The notes: generated by a model not told the origin, from the sequence alone. Numbered from the stretch's first letter, positions 14,159 through 22,457 are shown. The stretch is 29,613 bases of DNA from Scatosoma sp045652785 (GCA_045652785.1 JAZOLF010000103.1:1-29613); one strand, 5' to 3'. A program made the numbers and translations.

Positions 14159-14182
14159 CGCAAACGAAAGAAGGTACACTTT

Positions 14183-15514
14183 ATGGAAATCTTATTACCC
14201 GTATCCATCGCCCTTTTGGCTGGCCTTTTGCTTTCCCGTGTGGCGAAATTATTAAACTTGCCCGCAGTCACGGCATACTTGGTGGCAGGTATTTTAATCG
14301 GCCCCTATCTTTTGGGCAAACTTGGCAATCTTTGGAACGTTCCGCTTGGTTTTACCAGCATGGAAAATCTTGGCAAGTTCAACTTATTCAGCAAAGTTGC
14401 ACTTGGCTTTATCGCCTTTTCGATCGGCAACGAGTTCCGCTTGTCCCAACTCAAAAAAATCGGTAAGCAAGCGACCATCGTCGGTATTGTGCAAGCGGTA
14501 TTCACCACCTTGCTTGTAGATGCGGCGCTCATCGGCTTACACTTTATCATCCCCAATGAGTTCCCCTTGGAAGCGGCAATCATCCTGGGTGCGATCGCAT
14601 CCGCAACCGCGCCTGCGGCAACGTTGATGGTCGTTAAGCAATACAAAGCGAAAGGCCCTGTCACCGATAAATTGTTGCCCGTCGTTGCGTAGGACGACCC
14701 AGTCGGCTTGATACTGTTCGCCATCTCCTTTGGCGTAGCCAAAGCGCTTGGTTCGAACAGCCCCGACTTGGTTTCCATCTTGGTCGATCCCATCGTCGAA
14801 ATCGTCGGTTCGCTCAGTCTTGGTGCGTTGATGGGCTGGTTGTTTAGCCTTTGCGAACGTTTTTTCCACTCCCGCTCCAAGCGTTTGGCGGTTTCGGTCG
14901 CATTCGTTTTAATGACCATCGCGCTCTCCACCATCGAATTCCACATCGGCGCAGTCGAAGTACGTTTCTCGTCCTTGCTGGTATGTATGATGCTGGGTAC
15001 GATCTTCTGCAACGTCTGTGATTTCTCGGAAGAATTGATGGACCGTTTGGACCGTTGGACAGCGCCCTTGTTCATCCTGTTCTTCGTATTGAGCGGTGCA
15101 GAACTTGAACTCTCCGTTTTCACAAATCTCATCATCGTTTTGGTTGGCATTATCTATCTCGCATTCCGTTCGGCAGGGAAATATACAGGCGCGTTGCTCT
15201 CTTCCAAGTGGGCGAAATGCGACGACAACATCGTCAAGTATTTGGGCATCACCCTTCTTCCCCAAGCAGGCGTAGCGCTTGGTATGGCGGACATGGTAAA
15301 GACCTATTTTGGCGCGGAACACCCGATCGCAACCATCGTTGTCAGCATCACGCTGTTTGCCGTACTTATCTATGAGTTGGTTGGTCCTGCGCTTACGAAA
15401 ATGGCGCTTACGAAAGCAGGCGACATCGACCCCGAAGGCAAGACGAGTGCCCGTCACGAACACGCGAAGAAGATGGCGGCGCAAACGTCTGCAACCAACG
15501 CGGAAAACGCATAA
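14183..15514 (+). pseudogene. CPA2-type cation/proton antiporter with in-frame amber codon
   Basis: A 443-codon membrane transporter of the monovalent cation:proton antiporter-2 (Kef-like) family, with about 12 hydrophobic segments and no C-terminal RCK/TrkA domain. It would exchange Na+ or K+ for protons. Codon 170 (14690-14692) is TAG and falls inside the conserved active-site stretch: LLPVVA, TAG, DDPVGLILF, where relatives carry Leu right before the Asp-Asp pair. A TTG Leu codon is one base away. The frame is otherwise open for 273 more codons, with full conservation of character. It is therefore a very recent nonsense mutation, a base error, or a site of readthrough. The Shine-Dalgarno AAGAAGG precedes the ATG. 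It is transcribed apart from nfnAB, from its own promoter and structured leader. Confidence 0.85.
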
Positions 15515-15531
15515 AAAACACAATAACAACG

Positions 15532-15558
15532 GGGCAGGTACGCGTTTGCGCCCTGCCC
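15532..15558 (+). terminator. Terminator after the antiporter
   Basis: GGGCAGG (15532-15538) and CCTGCCC (15552-15558) around a 13-nt loop, followed by TTATCTTT. It lies between the antiporter and the QueG-like gene and may be leaky. Confidence 0.6.
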
Positions 15559-15582
15559 TTATCTTTATAAAGGATACAAACT

Positions 15583-16257
15583 ATGATCAAAACCCTGCAA
15601 GAAAACATTGAGAATTTCGCCCTTGTAGAAGGCGCTTGCCTTTGCGGAGAATGTGATTTGGGCTTTGCGCCCATCGACGGACAGCCCGAATTGCACTACG
15701 CTTTTTCGTTGGCGGTCAAGCTTTCGGATGCGGTGCTTTCGACCATCGAAAACGGACCGAGTTTCGCTTACTTCCAGCATTATCGCACGGCAAACGCCCT
15801 GCTGGACAGCATCGCCTTCCGCATTTGCGGGATGTTGGAACAAAACGGCTACCGCGCTTTCCCGATCGCGGCAAGCCAAAGTCTTGGCAAGAACAACCCC
15901 TATCAAGGGATACTTCCGCACAAGACGGCGGCGGTTCTTTCGGGGCTTGGGTTCGTGGGCAAAAGCGGACTTTTCTTAACGGAAGAGTACGGCAGCAAAG
16001 TACGCCTTGCCACCATCGTCACGGATATGCCCGTACAATCCGCGCGCAAAGTGATTGAAAACGGCTGCGGCGAATGCAAAGCGTGTATGCGCGCCTGCCC
16101 TGCGGGTGCAATCTTCGGCGAACCACCGAAGACGAACGGCGAACGCAACTACGACCCCGAAAAATGCTCCAAGTACATGAAGGAACATTTCCAAGACGTC
16201 GGCAGGGGTAGCGTTTGCGGCGTATGCATCAAAGTTTGCCCCAAAAACAAACTCTAA
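15583..16257 (+). CDS. QueG-like double [4Fe-4S] cluster protein
   Basis: A 224-residue protein matching the core of epoxyqueuosine reductase (QueG). The region ILPHKTAAVLSGLGFVGKSG, then SKVRLATIVTDMPV, aligns with the QueG domain that precedes two ferredoxin-like clusters: CGECKACMRACP (about 165-176), then a lone Cys, and CGVCIKVCPKN at the end. QueG is about 350 residues with C-terminal HEAT repeats; here the protein stops right after the second cluster. The conserved catalytic Asp just before the GLG-GK motif is not seen at the aligned place. It is therefore probably a paralogue with another redox role rather than the queuosine enzyme. AAAGGA lies 8 bp before the ATG. It is followed by a strong terminator. 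Confidence 0.8.
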   Translation: MIKTLQENIENFALVEGACLCGECDLGFAPIDGQPELHYAFSLAVKLSDAVLSTIENGPSFAYFQHYRTANALLDSIAFRICGMLEQNGYRAFPIAASQSLGKNNPYQGILPHKTAAVLSGLGFVGKSGLFLTEEYGSKVRLATIVTDMPVQSARKVIENGCGECKACMRACPAGAIFGEPPKTNGERNYDPEKCSKYMKEHFQDVGRGSVCGVCIKVCPKNKL

Positions 16258-16271
16258 CCAACAAAACCACC

Positions 16272-16296
16272 ACGGGCGATTCATCGCCCGTTTTTT
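16272..16296 (+). terminator. Terminator after the QueG-like gene
   Basis: ACGGGCGA, loop TTCA, TCGCCCGT, then six T residues. A textbook rightward terminator. Confidence 0.9.
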
Positions 16297-16298
16297 AT

Positions 16299-16345
16299 TC
16301 CCCGCATTCTCATGTAGGGGCTGCGCCTTCGACAGCCCGCGTTTT
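16299..16345. repeat. Possible dispersed hairpin element
   Basis: Between the two terminators, CATGTAGGGG leads into a hairpin of GGGCTG (16318-16323) and CAGCCC (16333-16338), then GCGTTTTT. Short GTAGGGGC-type hairpins are a familiar dispersed repeat in clostridial genomes. Only one copy is in this window, so this is a resemblance only. Confidence 0.3.
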
Positions 16346-16363
16346 TATCCACAACCAAACAAA

Positions 16364-16384
16364 AAACTCCCTATCAGGGAGTTT
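16364..16384 (-). terminator. Terminator of the proBAC operon
   Basis: AAACTCCCT and AGGGAGTTT form a perfect 9-bp stem with a 3-nt loop. On the minus strand it is followed by TTTTTT. It lies 13 bp after the proC stop and closes the operon that begins near 25870. Confidence 0.88.
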
Positions 16385-16396
16385 TCTTTTCTTTCG

Positions 16397-17188
16397 CTAC
16401 TTTTTCAATTCCAAAGTCCGCGCATACGCCGCCTTTACCGCCGACGCCGCCACTTCTTGCAGGTTGCCTTTCTCCAAAGCCGCCACCCCAGCAAGCGTCG
16501 TTCCGCCTGGGGAGCAAACCTTGTCTTTGAGCGCAATCGGGTCTCCGTTTTCCAAAAGCATTTTCCCTGCGCCGATCATCGTTTGCGCTGCCAACCGCAC
16601 CGCCGTTTCACGGTCGATACCCAAATCCTGCGCGCCCTGTGCCAACCCGTTCGCAAACAGGTAAAAATAGGCAGGTCCGCAACCCGACAACGCCCCCGCG
16701 CCGTCGATGTCCTTTTCGTCCATCTTGACAAAAGCGCCCGCGCCTGCAAGCCGCAAACGGAAGATTTTTTCCTGCATCGCGGACACTCCGTCCGTCGCAT
16801 ACAAAACCACGCCTTCGCCCACCGCGCAAGGGGTATTCGGCATAATGCGTATTACAGGGTAATCCCCGCCCGCAAACCGTTTCACCGCTTCGATGGAAAC
16901 CCCTGCCGCCATACTCACAATCACGAGCGCAGGGTTCTTTGCAAACGCAGGTTTGAGCGCCTCCATCACTTCTTCCAAATGTTGTGGTTTCACGCCCAGC
17001 ACAACGAACTCCGCATTCTTCGCGATGTCTTCCGCGCTCGTGGGGATAAACCCATATTCCTTTTCAAGCGACGCTGTCTTTTCGACAGTCCGATCGAATA
17101 CGGCAACCGTTTCGCCGAGCATCGTTTGCGCCGCTCTTGCCAGCGCGCCGCCCATATTTCCACAGCCTATAAACCCTAATGAATACAT
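16397..17188 (-). CDS. proC: Pyrroline-5-carboxylate reductase
   Basis: A 263-residue enzyme that reduces pyrroline-5-carboxylate to proline with NAD(P)H, the last step of proline synthesis. The N-terminal Rossmann motif GFIGCGNMGGAL, the substrate-domain GPAYFYLFANGLAQG and the C-terminal SPGGTTLAGVAALEKG are all present. The ATG at 17188 has AGGAAGGGGG upstream; a GTG further up would add 11 unconserved residues. The stop is TAG, which matters for judging the amber codon in the antiporter. It is the last gene after proB and proA, 58 bp downstream of proA, with the operon terminator right behind it. Confidence 0.96.
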   Translation of the reverse strand: MYSLGFIGCGNMGGALARAAQTMLGETVAVFDRTVEKTASLEKEYGFIPTSAEDIAKNAEFVVLGVKPQHLEEVMEALKPAFAKNPALVIVSMAAGVSIEAVKRFAGGDYPVIRIMPNTPCAVGEGVVLYATDGVSAMQEKIFRLRLAGAGAFVKMDEKDIDGAGALSGCGPAYFYLFANGLAQGAQDLGIDRETAVRLAAQTMIGAGKMLLENGDPIALKDKVCSPGGTTLAGVAALEKGNLQEVAASAVKAAYARTLELKK

Positions 17189-17246
17189 ACCTGCCCCCTT
17201 CCTATCCGCTATAAGCGACACAAACCCCTACGCCACCGCCGCCCGC

Positions 17247-18497
17247 TCAACGCACCTGTCCGTCGCCATAGACCACGTACTTATACGCCGTCAATTCGGT
17301 CAAGCCCATCGGGCCGCGCGCGTGCATCTTTTGGGTAGAAATTCCGATTTCGCACCCCTTACCAAATTCCCCGCCGTCGGTAAACCGAGTGGACGCATTC
17401 ACGTACACCGCCGCGCTATCCACACCCGACACAAACCGCTTGGCGTTATCGGGGCATTCGGTCACGATACAATCGCTGTGCCCCGTCGAATGGAGCGCGA
17501 TATGTTCGATGGCATCGCCTACGCCATCCACCACTTTCACCGCCAAAATATAGTCCAAAAATTCGGTATCAAAGTCCGTTTCGCTCGCCGCCACGCCGTC
17601 GATGATTTTCGCCGACCGCTGACACAAGCGCAATTCGACGGGCGTTTTTCCCGCCGCAATCCGTTCGTCCACCAACCTTGTCCGCAATTTAGGCAAAAAG
17701 GTTTTCGCCGCCGCGCTATGCACCAAGCACACTTCTTCGGCGTTGCACACGGACGGACGGCTGGTCTTGGCGTTTTCGATAATCGCAAGCGCCTTTTCCA
17801 TATCCGCATATTCGTCCACGTACACGTGGCAAATTCCCGTTCCCGTTTGGATGCAGGGAACTTTGGCATTCTCCACACAGGTCTTAATGAGTCCTGCCCC
17901 ACCGCGTGGAATGAGTACATCTACAAGCCCCACCGCCGTCATCAGCGCATTTGCGCTCTCACGGGAAGTATCCGTCGGCATATTCACGCAATCGGCATTC
18001 AGCCCCACGTCCGCAAGCGCCCCTTTGATGATTTGCACAATCTCACGGCAAGTGTTATACGCAGACGAGCCGCCACGAAGAATGCAAGCATTCCCGCTCT
18101 TGATACAAAGCGCCGCGCCATCCGCCGTCACGTTCGGCCTGCTTTCGTAGATAATCGCCACCACCCCCAAAGGTACGGCAATTTTTTCAATTTTTAATCC
18201 GTTTGGGCGCACATCCCTTTCCAAAGTCCGACCGACAGGGTCAGGCAACGCCGCCACTTCGCGCACCCCTTTCGCCATTTCCACAATGCGGGCAGGGGTA
18301 AGGCGCAACCTGTCAAGCATCACTTCGCTAACGCTCCCTTTCGCCCTTTCCAGGTCGAGTGCGTTCGCCGACAAAATGCGCTCCGCATTCCCTTCCAAGC
18401 CCCGCGACATGGCATACAGCGCCCCGTTTCTTTGCTCACTCGTCGCCACCGCCAAACTTCGGGATGCCGCCTTTGTTTTTTTCAGCATCTCTATCAT
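17247..18497 (-). CDS. proA: Glutamate-5-semialdehyde dehydrogenase (gamma-glutamyl phosphate reductase)
   Basis: A 416-residue enzyme of the aldehyde dehydrogenase fold that reduces gamma-glutamyl phosphate to glutamate semialdehyde with NADPH. The active-site Cys is in RPSVCNAEE. Other family landmarks are IYESRPNVTADGAALCIKSG and the C-terminal HARGPMGLTELTAYKY. The ATG overlaps the proB stop as ATGA, so the two are translationally coupled, which suits the need to pass on a labile phosphate. Length is normal for the family. Confidence 0.96.
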   Translation of the reverse strand: MIEMLKKTKAASRSLAVATSEQRNGALYAMSRGLEGNAERILSANALDLERAKGSVSEVMLDRLRLTPARIVEMAKGVREVAALPDPVGRTLERDVRPNGLKIEKIAVPLGVVAIIYESRPNVTADGAALCIKSGNACILRGGSSAYNTCREIVQIIKGALADVGLNADCVNMPTDTSRESANALMTAVGLVDVLIPRGGAGLIKTCVENAKVPCIQTGTGICHVYVDEYADMEKALAIIENAKTSRPSVCNAEEVCLVHSAAAKTFLPKLRTRLVDERIAAGKTPVELRLCQRSAKIIDGVAASETDFDTEFLDYILAVKVVDGVGDAIEHIALHSTGHSDCIVTECPDNAKRFVSGVDSAAVYVNASTRFTDGGEFGKGCEIGISTQKMHARGPMGLTELTAYKYVVYGDGQVR

Positions 18498-19261
18498 TTT
18501 TTGCCCCCAAACAGCGTACCAACGTTTTCACCGCGCGCCAACCGATACAAAATTGCAGGATCGTCGCCGCTGGCAATCACGGTATCCACACCCGCCGCCA
18601 TACAAACTTGCGCGGCGTGGAGTTTCGTCCGCATACCGCCCGTCCCAAGCGAAGATCCTTCCCCGCCGCCGAGCGCCAAAATCTCGTCCGTAATCTCCGT
18701 CACCCGCTCAATGCGTACGGCATTCGGGTTTTTGTGCGGATCGTCGGTGTATAACCCGTCAATGTCGGACAAAATCACCAGCAAATCCGCCCCCACAGAC
18801 GACGCTACAAGCGCCGAAAGCGTGTCGTTATCCCCCACCTTGATTTCTTCGGTGGCGATGGTATCGTTTTCGTTGATGATAGGCAGCGCACCCAAAGCAA
18901 GCAACCGCCCCATCGTATTTTTCAAATTTTTCAGCCGTTCTTCGTGCGAAAAGTCCGCGCCCGTCAACAGGAGTTGCCCTACGGTATGCCCGTATTCGGA
19001 AAACAGTTTATCGTAGGTGTACATGAGTTCGCATTGTCCCACCGCCGCGGCAGCCTGCTTGGTGGGAATATCGGTAGGACGGGCATTCAAACCCAACTTG
19101 CCTACCCCCATCCCGATTGCGCCCGACGAAACCAGCACAATTTCGTGCCCTTCGTTTTTTAAATCACTCAGCGTTTCACACAAAGCCTTCACACGCCGAA
19201 TATTCAATTTCCCCGTCGAGTGCGCCAGCGTGGACGTACCCACTTTGACAACGATTTTCAT
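18494..19261 (-). CDS. proB: Glutamate 5-kinase, short form without PUA domain
   Basis: A 255-residue amino-acid kinase that phosphorylates glutamate to gamma-glutamyl phosphate, the committed step to proline. The ATP site VKVGTSTLAH, the SSGAIGMG turn, the glutamate-binding NENDTI and the ALVASSVGADLLVILSDIDG segment are all seen. The usual enzyme is about 370 residues with a C-terminal PUA domain; here the protein ends after the kinase domain. Short forms are known and can differ in proline feedback, so feedback control cannot be assumed. AAAGGAG lies 7 bp before the ATG. It follows the binding-protein gene by 45 bp. Confidence 0.95.
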   Translation of the reverse strand: MKIVVKVGTSTLAHSTGKLNIRRVKALCETLSDLKNEGHEIVLVSSGAIGMGVGKLGLNARPTDIPTKQAAAAVGQCELMYTYDKLFSEYGHTVGQLLLTGADFSHEERLKNLKNTMGRLLALGALPIINENDTIATEEIKVGDNDTLSALVASSVGADLLVILSDIDGLYTDDPHKNPNAVRIERVTEITDEILALGGGEGSSLGTGGMRTKLHAAQVCMAAGVDTVIASGDDPAILYRLARGENVGTLFGGKK

Positions 19262-19306
19262 CGTTTTTCTCCTTTCAATCCGTACCTGCCTGCCACAAAC
19301 GGCATT

Positions 19307-20068
19307 TTAGCCCAAATATTTCACCCGCAAACCATCCAGCGTTCCATCCGCCTCGTAGGCGGCAATCAGCCCATTGAGTAGGTTGCAAAGTTCGGCATCT
19401 TCCTTTCTAAACCCCACGCCAAAATATTCTATCGGCGCGCCGATTTCCACAAATGCAAGATGGTCGTACACCCCTTTGCCAACCAAGTGTTTCGCCATCA
19501 CGTAGTCCACCACCGCGCAATCGGCATCCACCCCAACCAGCGCAAGCGCCGCCGCTTGGGTTGCGCCTTCGCGCATTTTGGAAACGGATATTCCGCCTTG
19601 CGTGAGCAGCGCTTGCGCCGCGCCGCCCTTTTCCATCGCCACGCTTCCCATCGCATAGACGGACGTAAAATCATTGACGCTTGCCGCAGGCAACACCGCT
19701 ACTTGGCGGTTTTCCAAATAGTGATCAGACACCAAAATTTCCGTTTGCAATTCTTGGGTAATGGTCATCCCGTTCCAAATGCAATCAATCGTGCCGTTTT
19801 GCAAATCCCGCACTTTGCTGTCCCAAATAATTTCCACAAACTCGGGTTGGTATCCAAGTTCCGCACACGCCTTGCGCGCGAACTCCACGTCAAACCCCGT
19901 CAACACCCCAGCCTGCTCATCAAAGTACGCCATCGGCGCGTAGTGGGTATATCCGATTTTTAAGACCTTTGGCATCTCTTTGGAAGGAGTGCACGCCGTC
20001 AGCGCCGCCGCAACCCCCACCAACAAAAGGCAACTACATCTAAGCATTTTTTTCATATTTTTACCCAT
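19307..20068 (-). CDS. Amino-acid-binding lipoprotein (solute-binding family 3), orphan
   Basis: A 253-residue exported substrate-binding protein of the polar amino acid ABC uptake family (SBP_bac_3). The signal peptide ends at the lipobox LTAC, with the lipidated Cys at about residue 26. The mature part starts KVLKIGYTHYAPMAYFD and has the family motif GFDVEFARKACAELGY, then WNGMTIT. The ligand cannot be read from sequence. No permease or ATPase gene lies nearby, so it must use one encoded elsewhere or act as a sensor. The start is uncertain: neither 20068 nor the ATG at 20056 has a proper Shine-Dalgarno, though GGGT precedes the latter. A 10-bp A/T hairpin and the A-tract array lie directly upstream. 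Confidence 0.88.
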   Translation of the reverse strand: MGKNMKKMLRCSCLLLVGVAAALTACTPSKEMPKVLKIGYTHYAPMAYFDEQAGVLTGFDVEFARKACAELGYQPEFVEIIWDSKVRDLQNGTIDCIWNGMTITQELQTEILVSDHYLENRQVAVLPAASVNDFTSVYAMGSVAMEKGGAAQALLTQGGISVSKMREGATQAAALALVGVDADCAVVDYVMAKHLVGKGVYDHLAFVEIGAPIEYFGVGFRKEDAELCNLLNGLIAAYEADGTLDGLRVKYLG

Positions 20069-20170
20069 TTTTGCGCAATTTTTTTTGCAAAAAATTGCCT
20101 GTTTTTTACCGTTTTTTATGCGTTTTTTAACGCTTTTTTAACGTTTTTTTGCGTGTTTTTCTCCCTTTTT
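20047..20170. repeat. Phased A/T-tract array 1 (predicted curved DNA)
   Basis: Eleven T-tracts of 5-8 bases and one A-tract recur with centres near 20050, 20060, 20070, 20082, 20091 (A), 20104, 20114, 20125, 20136, 20147, 20158 and 20168. The mean step is about 10.7 bp, close to one helical turn. The units read roughly CGNTAAAAAA on the minus strand. It spans the asnA to binding-protein gap and the first codons of the latter. GCAATTTTTT and AAAAAATTGC (20075-20098) also form a 10-bp hairpin. Confidence 0.75.
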
Positions 20171-20200
20171 CCGTGAACTTTCGCCCTACTTTTATCCGTT

Positions 20201-21208
20201 TTAGAGCAAAACCACACCGTTTTCCGCAGCGATTTTTTTGGTTTCTTCATCCCACAACGACACCTGCACTTCCCCGATGTGCGCCTTACCCAGCAGCAAC
20301 ATCGACAACCGAGATTGTCCGATCCCGCCGCCCATTGTCAGGGGCAATTCCCCTGCAAGTAACGCCTTATGAAAGGGTAATTTTGCCCGTTCTTCTAAGC
20401 CCGATTTTTGCAGTTGTTCCCGTAAAGAGATTTCATCCACCCGTATCCCCATCGACGAAATTTCCATCGCACAGGAAAGCGGCTCATGCCAAAACAAAAT
20501 ATCGCAATTCATCGCCCAGTCATCGTAGTCAGGGGCGCGCTGATCGTGGGGCTTGCCCGATTTCAACCGCTCGCCGATCCCGATGATACACACCGTTTTA
20601 TGCCGTTCAACGAATACCTGCTCCCGTTCTTTTGCCGTTTTGTCGGGGAACATATCTTCGAGTTCCTGCGAAGTGACAAAGGTGACGTCCCGCGCAAGTT
20701 CCACTTTGAGTGCAGGAAAGCGGCACTTCAAAACGTCCAGAGTATCACAAATTGCGCCAACGATCGCACGGACAACCGCGCGAAGATGCGCCAAGTTTCG
20801 GGTGGGCTTGTCGATCACTTTTTCCCAGTCCCATTGATCGACGTAAACGGAGTGCAGGTTGTCCAGTTCTTCGTCGCGGCGGATCGCGTTCATATCCGTA
20901 TAGAGCCCTTCCCCAACGGGGAAACCGTACTCTTTCAGCGCCATCCGTTTCCACTTCGCCAAAGAGTGTACGACCACCGCATCTTTGCCCGTTTCCTTCA
21001 AATCAAACCGTACGGGACGTTCCACACCGCTCAAATCGTCATTCAAACCCGTGCTGGGATCGACGAACAGCGGCGCGGACACACGCTTTAAGTTCAGCGC
21101 CAAGCACAGCCGCTCTTCAAACTTACGTTTGAGTAGGCCGATTGCCGTCTGCGTTTCATATAGATTGAGCGCCGATTGATACCCTTTCGGCAGGACAATT
21201 TTACTCAC
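20201..21208 (-). CDS. asnA: Aspartate-ammonia ligase (asparagine synthetase A)
   Basis: A 335-residue enzyme that makes asparagine from aspartate and ammonia with ATP. It has the class II tRNA-synthetase-like fold. Family stretches are VDPSTGLNDDLSGVERPV, GEGLYTDMNAIRRDEE, SVYVDQWDWEK, CDILFWHEPL and GGGIGQSRLSMLLLGKAH. Length is typical. The start is a GTG at 21208 with AAAGGGGTGG upstream. It follows icd by 54 bp in the same direction and precedes the A-tract array, so it is probably part of the citrate-to-proline operon. Use of free ammonia fits an anaerobic gut setting. Confidence 0.95.
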   Translation of the reverse strand: MSKIVLPKGYQSALNLYETQTAIGLLKRKFEERLCLALNLKRVSAPLFVDPSTGLNDDLSGVERPVRFDLKETGKDAVVVHSLAKWKRMALKEYGFPVGEGLYTDMNAIRRDEELDNLHSVYVDQWDWEKVIDKPTRNLAHLRAVVRAIVGAICDTLDVLKCRFPALKVELARDVTFVTSQELEDMFPDKTAKEREQVFVERHKTVCIIGIGERLKSGKPHDQRAPDYDDWAMNCDILFWHEPLSCAMEISSMGIRVDEISLREQLQKSGLEERAKLPFHKALLAGELPLTMGGGIGQSRLSMLLLGKAHIGEVQVSLWDEETKKIAAENGVVLL

Positions 21209-21262
21209 AGTTCCACCCCTTTACAACGAGTTTTTCAAAAACCTACCACTCGCAAGCGCTGA

Positions 21263-22432
21263 TTACAGCCCTTGCAAAGTTTCCATCACGTAATCGCCAA
21301 ATTGCGAACAAGTTGCGCCGTTATCACGGCCCGTGATGACGTATTTCTTTTCTTCAAACGAGCAAATATCCAGCGCCCGTTCGAGTTTATCCGCACGCTC
21401 CTGCAAACCGATATGCGAAAGCAACATCACGCAAGCGCGGAGCATCGAACAAGGATCGGCATATTGCGCCCTGCCGTCACGCACCATTCTGGGTGCGCTG
21501 CCGTGGATGGCTTCGAACATCGCGTACTTTTTACCGATATTCGCACAGCCAGCCGTACCAACACCGCCTTGGAATTCCGCCGCTTCGTCCGAGATAATAT
21601 CGCCGTACAGGTTGGGCAACAACAGCACTTGGAAATCCTTACGGCGCTTGGGGTCAACCAACTTCGCGGTCATAATATCGGCGTACCACTCATCGGTCGT
21701 GATTTCGGGATACAAGTCCGCAACCTTGTGGCAATCTTCCAAGAAGTTGCCGTCCGTCGTCTTGATAACGTTTGCTTTCGTCACCAACGAAACCCGTTTC
21801 AAGCCGTTCTTTCTTGCATAATCATAGGCAAGACGGGCAATTCGGTCGGAGCCTTGCTTGGTGGTGATCGTAAAGTCCACCGCCAAATCTTCCGTGACGT
21901 TGAACCCCGACGACCCCACGGCATAGCCGCCTTCCGTATTCTCACGGAAAATCGTCCAGTTGATCCCTTCTTCGGGAACTTTTACAGGACGAATGTTCGC
22001 AAACAAATCAAGCGCCTTACGCATCGCAACGTTCGCGCTTTCAATGTTGGGCATCCCATCCCCCTTTTGGGGCGTGGTGGTCGGCCCTTTCAGGATAATA
22101 TCACACGCCTTCAACTGTGCCATTACGTCGTCGGGAATGGCTTTCATGTGCGCAACACGGTTTTCAATGGTGAGCCCGTCAATGTCGGTAAAGGCTACTT
22201 TACCCTGCGCCACCAAGTCCGCCAGCACGAATTCCAGCACCCGACGCGCTTGCGCGGTAATCGTCGGCCCGATGCCGTCGCCGCCGCACACACCGATACG
22301 AATACAGTCGATCGCGGAATAGTCAACAAAGTCGCCCTGCGCCTTCATCATTTCCACGCGTTTGAGTTGTCCTTCCAAAACCTTGCGGAACTTTTCGCAA
22401 GCAAGGTTTAATTGTTCTTCGTAATTTTCCAT
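21263..22432 (-). CDS. icd: Isocitrate dehydrogenase (isocitrate/isopropylmalate dehydrogenase family)
   Basis: A 389-residue beta-decarboxylating dehydrogenase that turns isocitrate into 2-oxoglutarate. The nucleotide loop GGDGIGP, RENTEGGY and GDIISDEAAEF are family marks. The substrate loop reads ESANVAMRKAL, keeping the Ser, Asn and Arg that contact isocitrate in Escherichia coli Icd, unlike isopropylmalate dehydrogenase. After the HGSAP motif there is Arg where NAD enzymes have Asp, which hints at NADP use; leuB in this window has the Asp form. Its place right after the citrate synthase and aconitase genes supports isocitrate over homoisocitrate. The ATG at 22432 follows the acn stop by 25 bp. 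Confidence 0.9.
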   Translation of the reverse strand: MENYEEQLNLACEKFRKVLEGQLKRVEMMKAQGDFVDYSAIDCIRIGVCGGDGIGPTITAQARRVLEFVLADLVAQGKVAFTDIDGLTIENRVAHMKAIPDDVMAQLKACDIILKGPTTTPQKGDGMPNIESANVAMRKALDLFANIRPVKVPEEGINWTIFRENTEGGYAVGSSGFNVTEDLAVDFTITTKQGSDRIARLAYDYARKNGLKRVSLVTKANVIKTTDGNFLEDCHKVADLYPEITTDEWYADIMTAKLVDPKRRKDFQVLLLPNLYGDIISDEAAEFQGGVGTAGCANIGKKYAMFEAIHGSAPRMVRDGRAQYADPCSMLRACVMLLSHIGLQERADKLERALDICSFEEKKYVITGRDNGATCSQFGDYVMETLQGL

Positions 22433-22457
22433 AAAAATCGTCTCCGCATTATTTGCT

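Noticed and set aside
14690..14692. TAG read as pyrrolysine or as a genome-wide recoded sense codon
   Set aside because: proC ends properly at a TAG, other genes use TAA or TGA without needing recoding, and no pyl genes are in view.
14708..15514. A separate second gene starting at TTG 14708
   Set aside because: It is the same frame as the upstream part and continues the antiporter fold; there is no Shine-Dalgarno sequence or start of its own.
20047..20170. CRISPR array or simple homopolymer noise
   Set aside because: There are no repeat-spacer units of CRISPR size and no cas genes. The tracts keep a 10-11 bp step, which plain AT-richness would not give.
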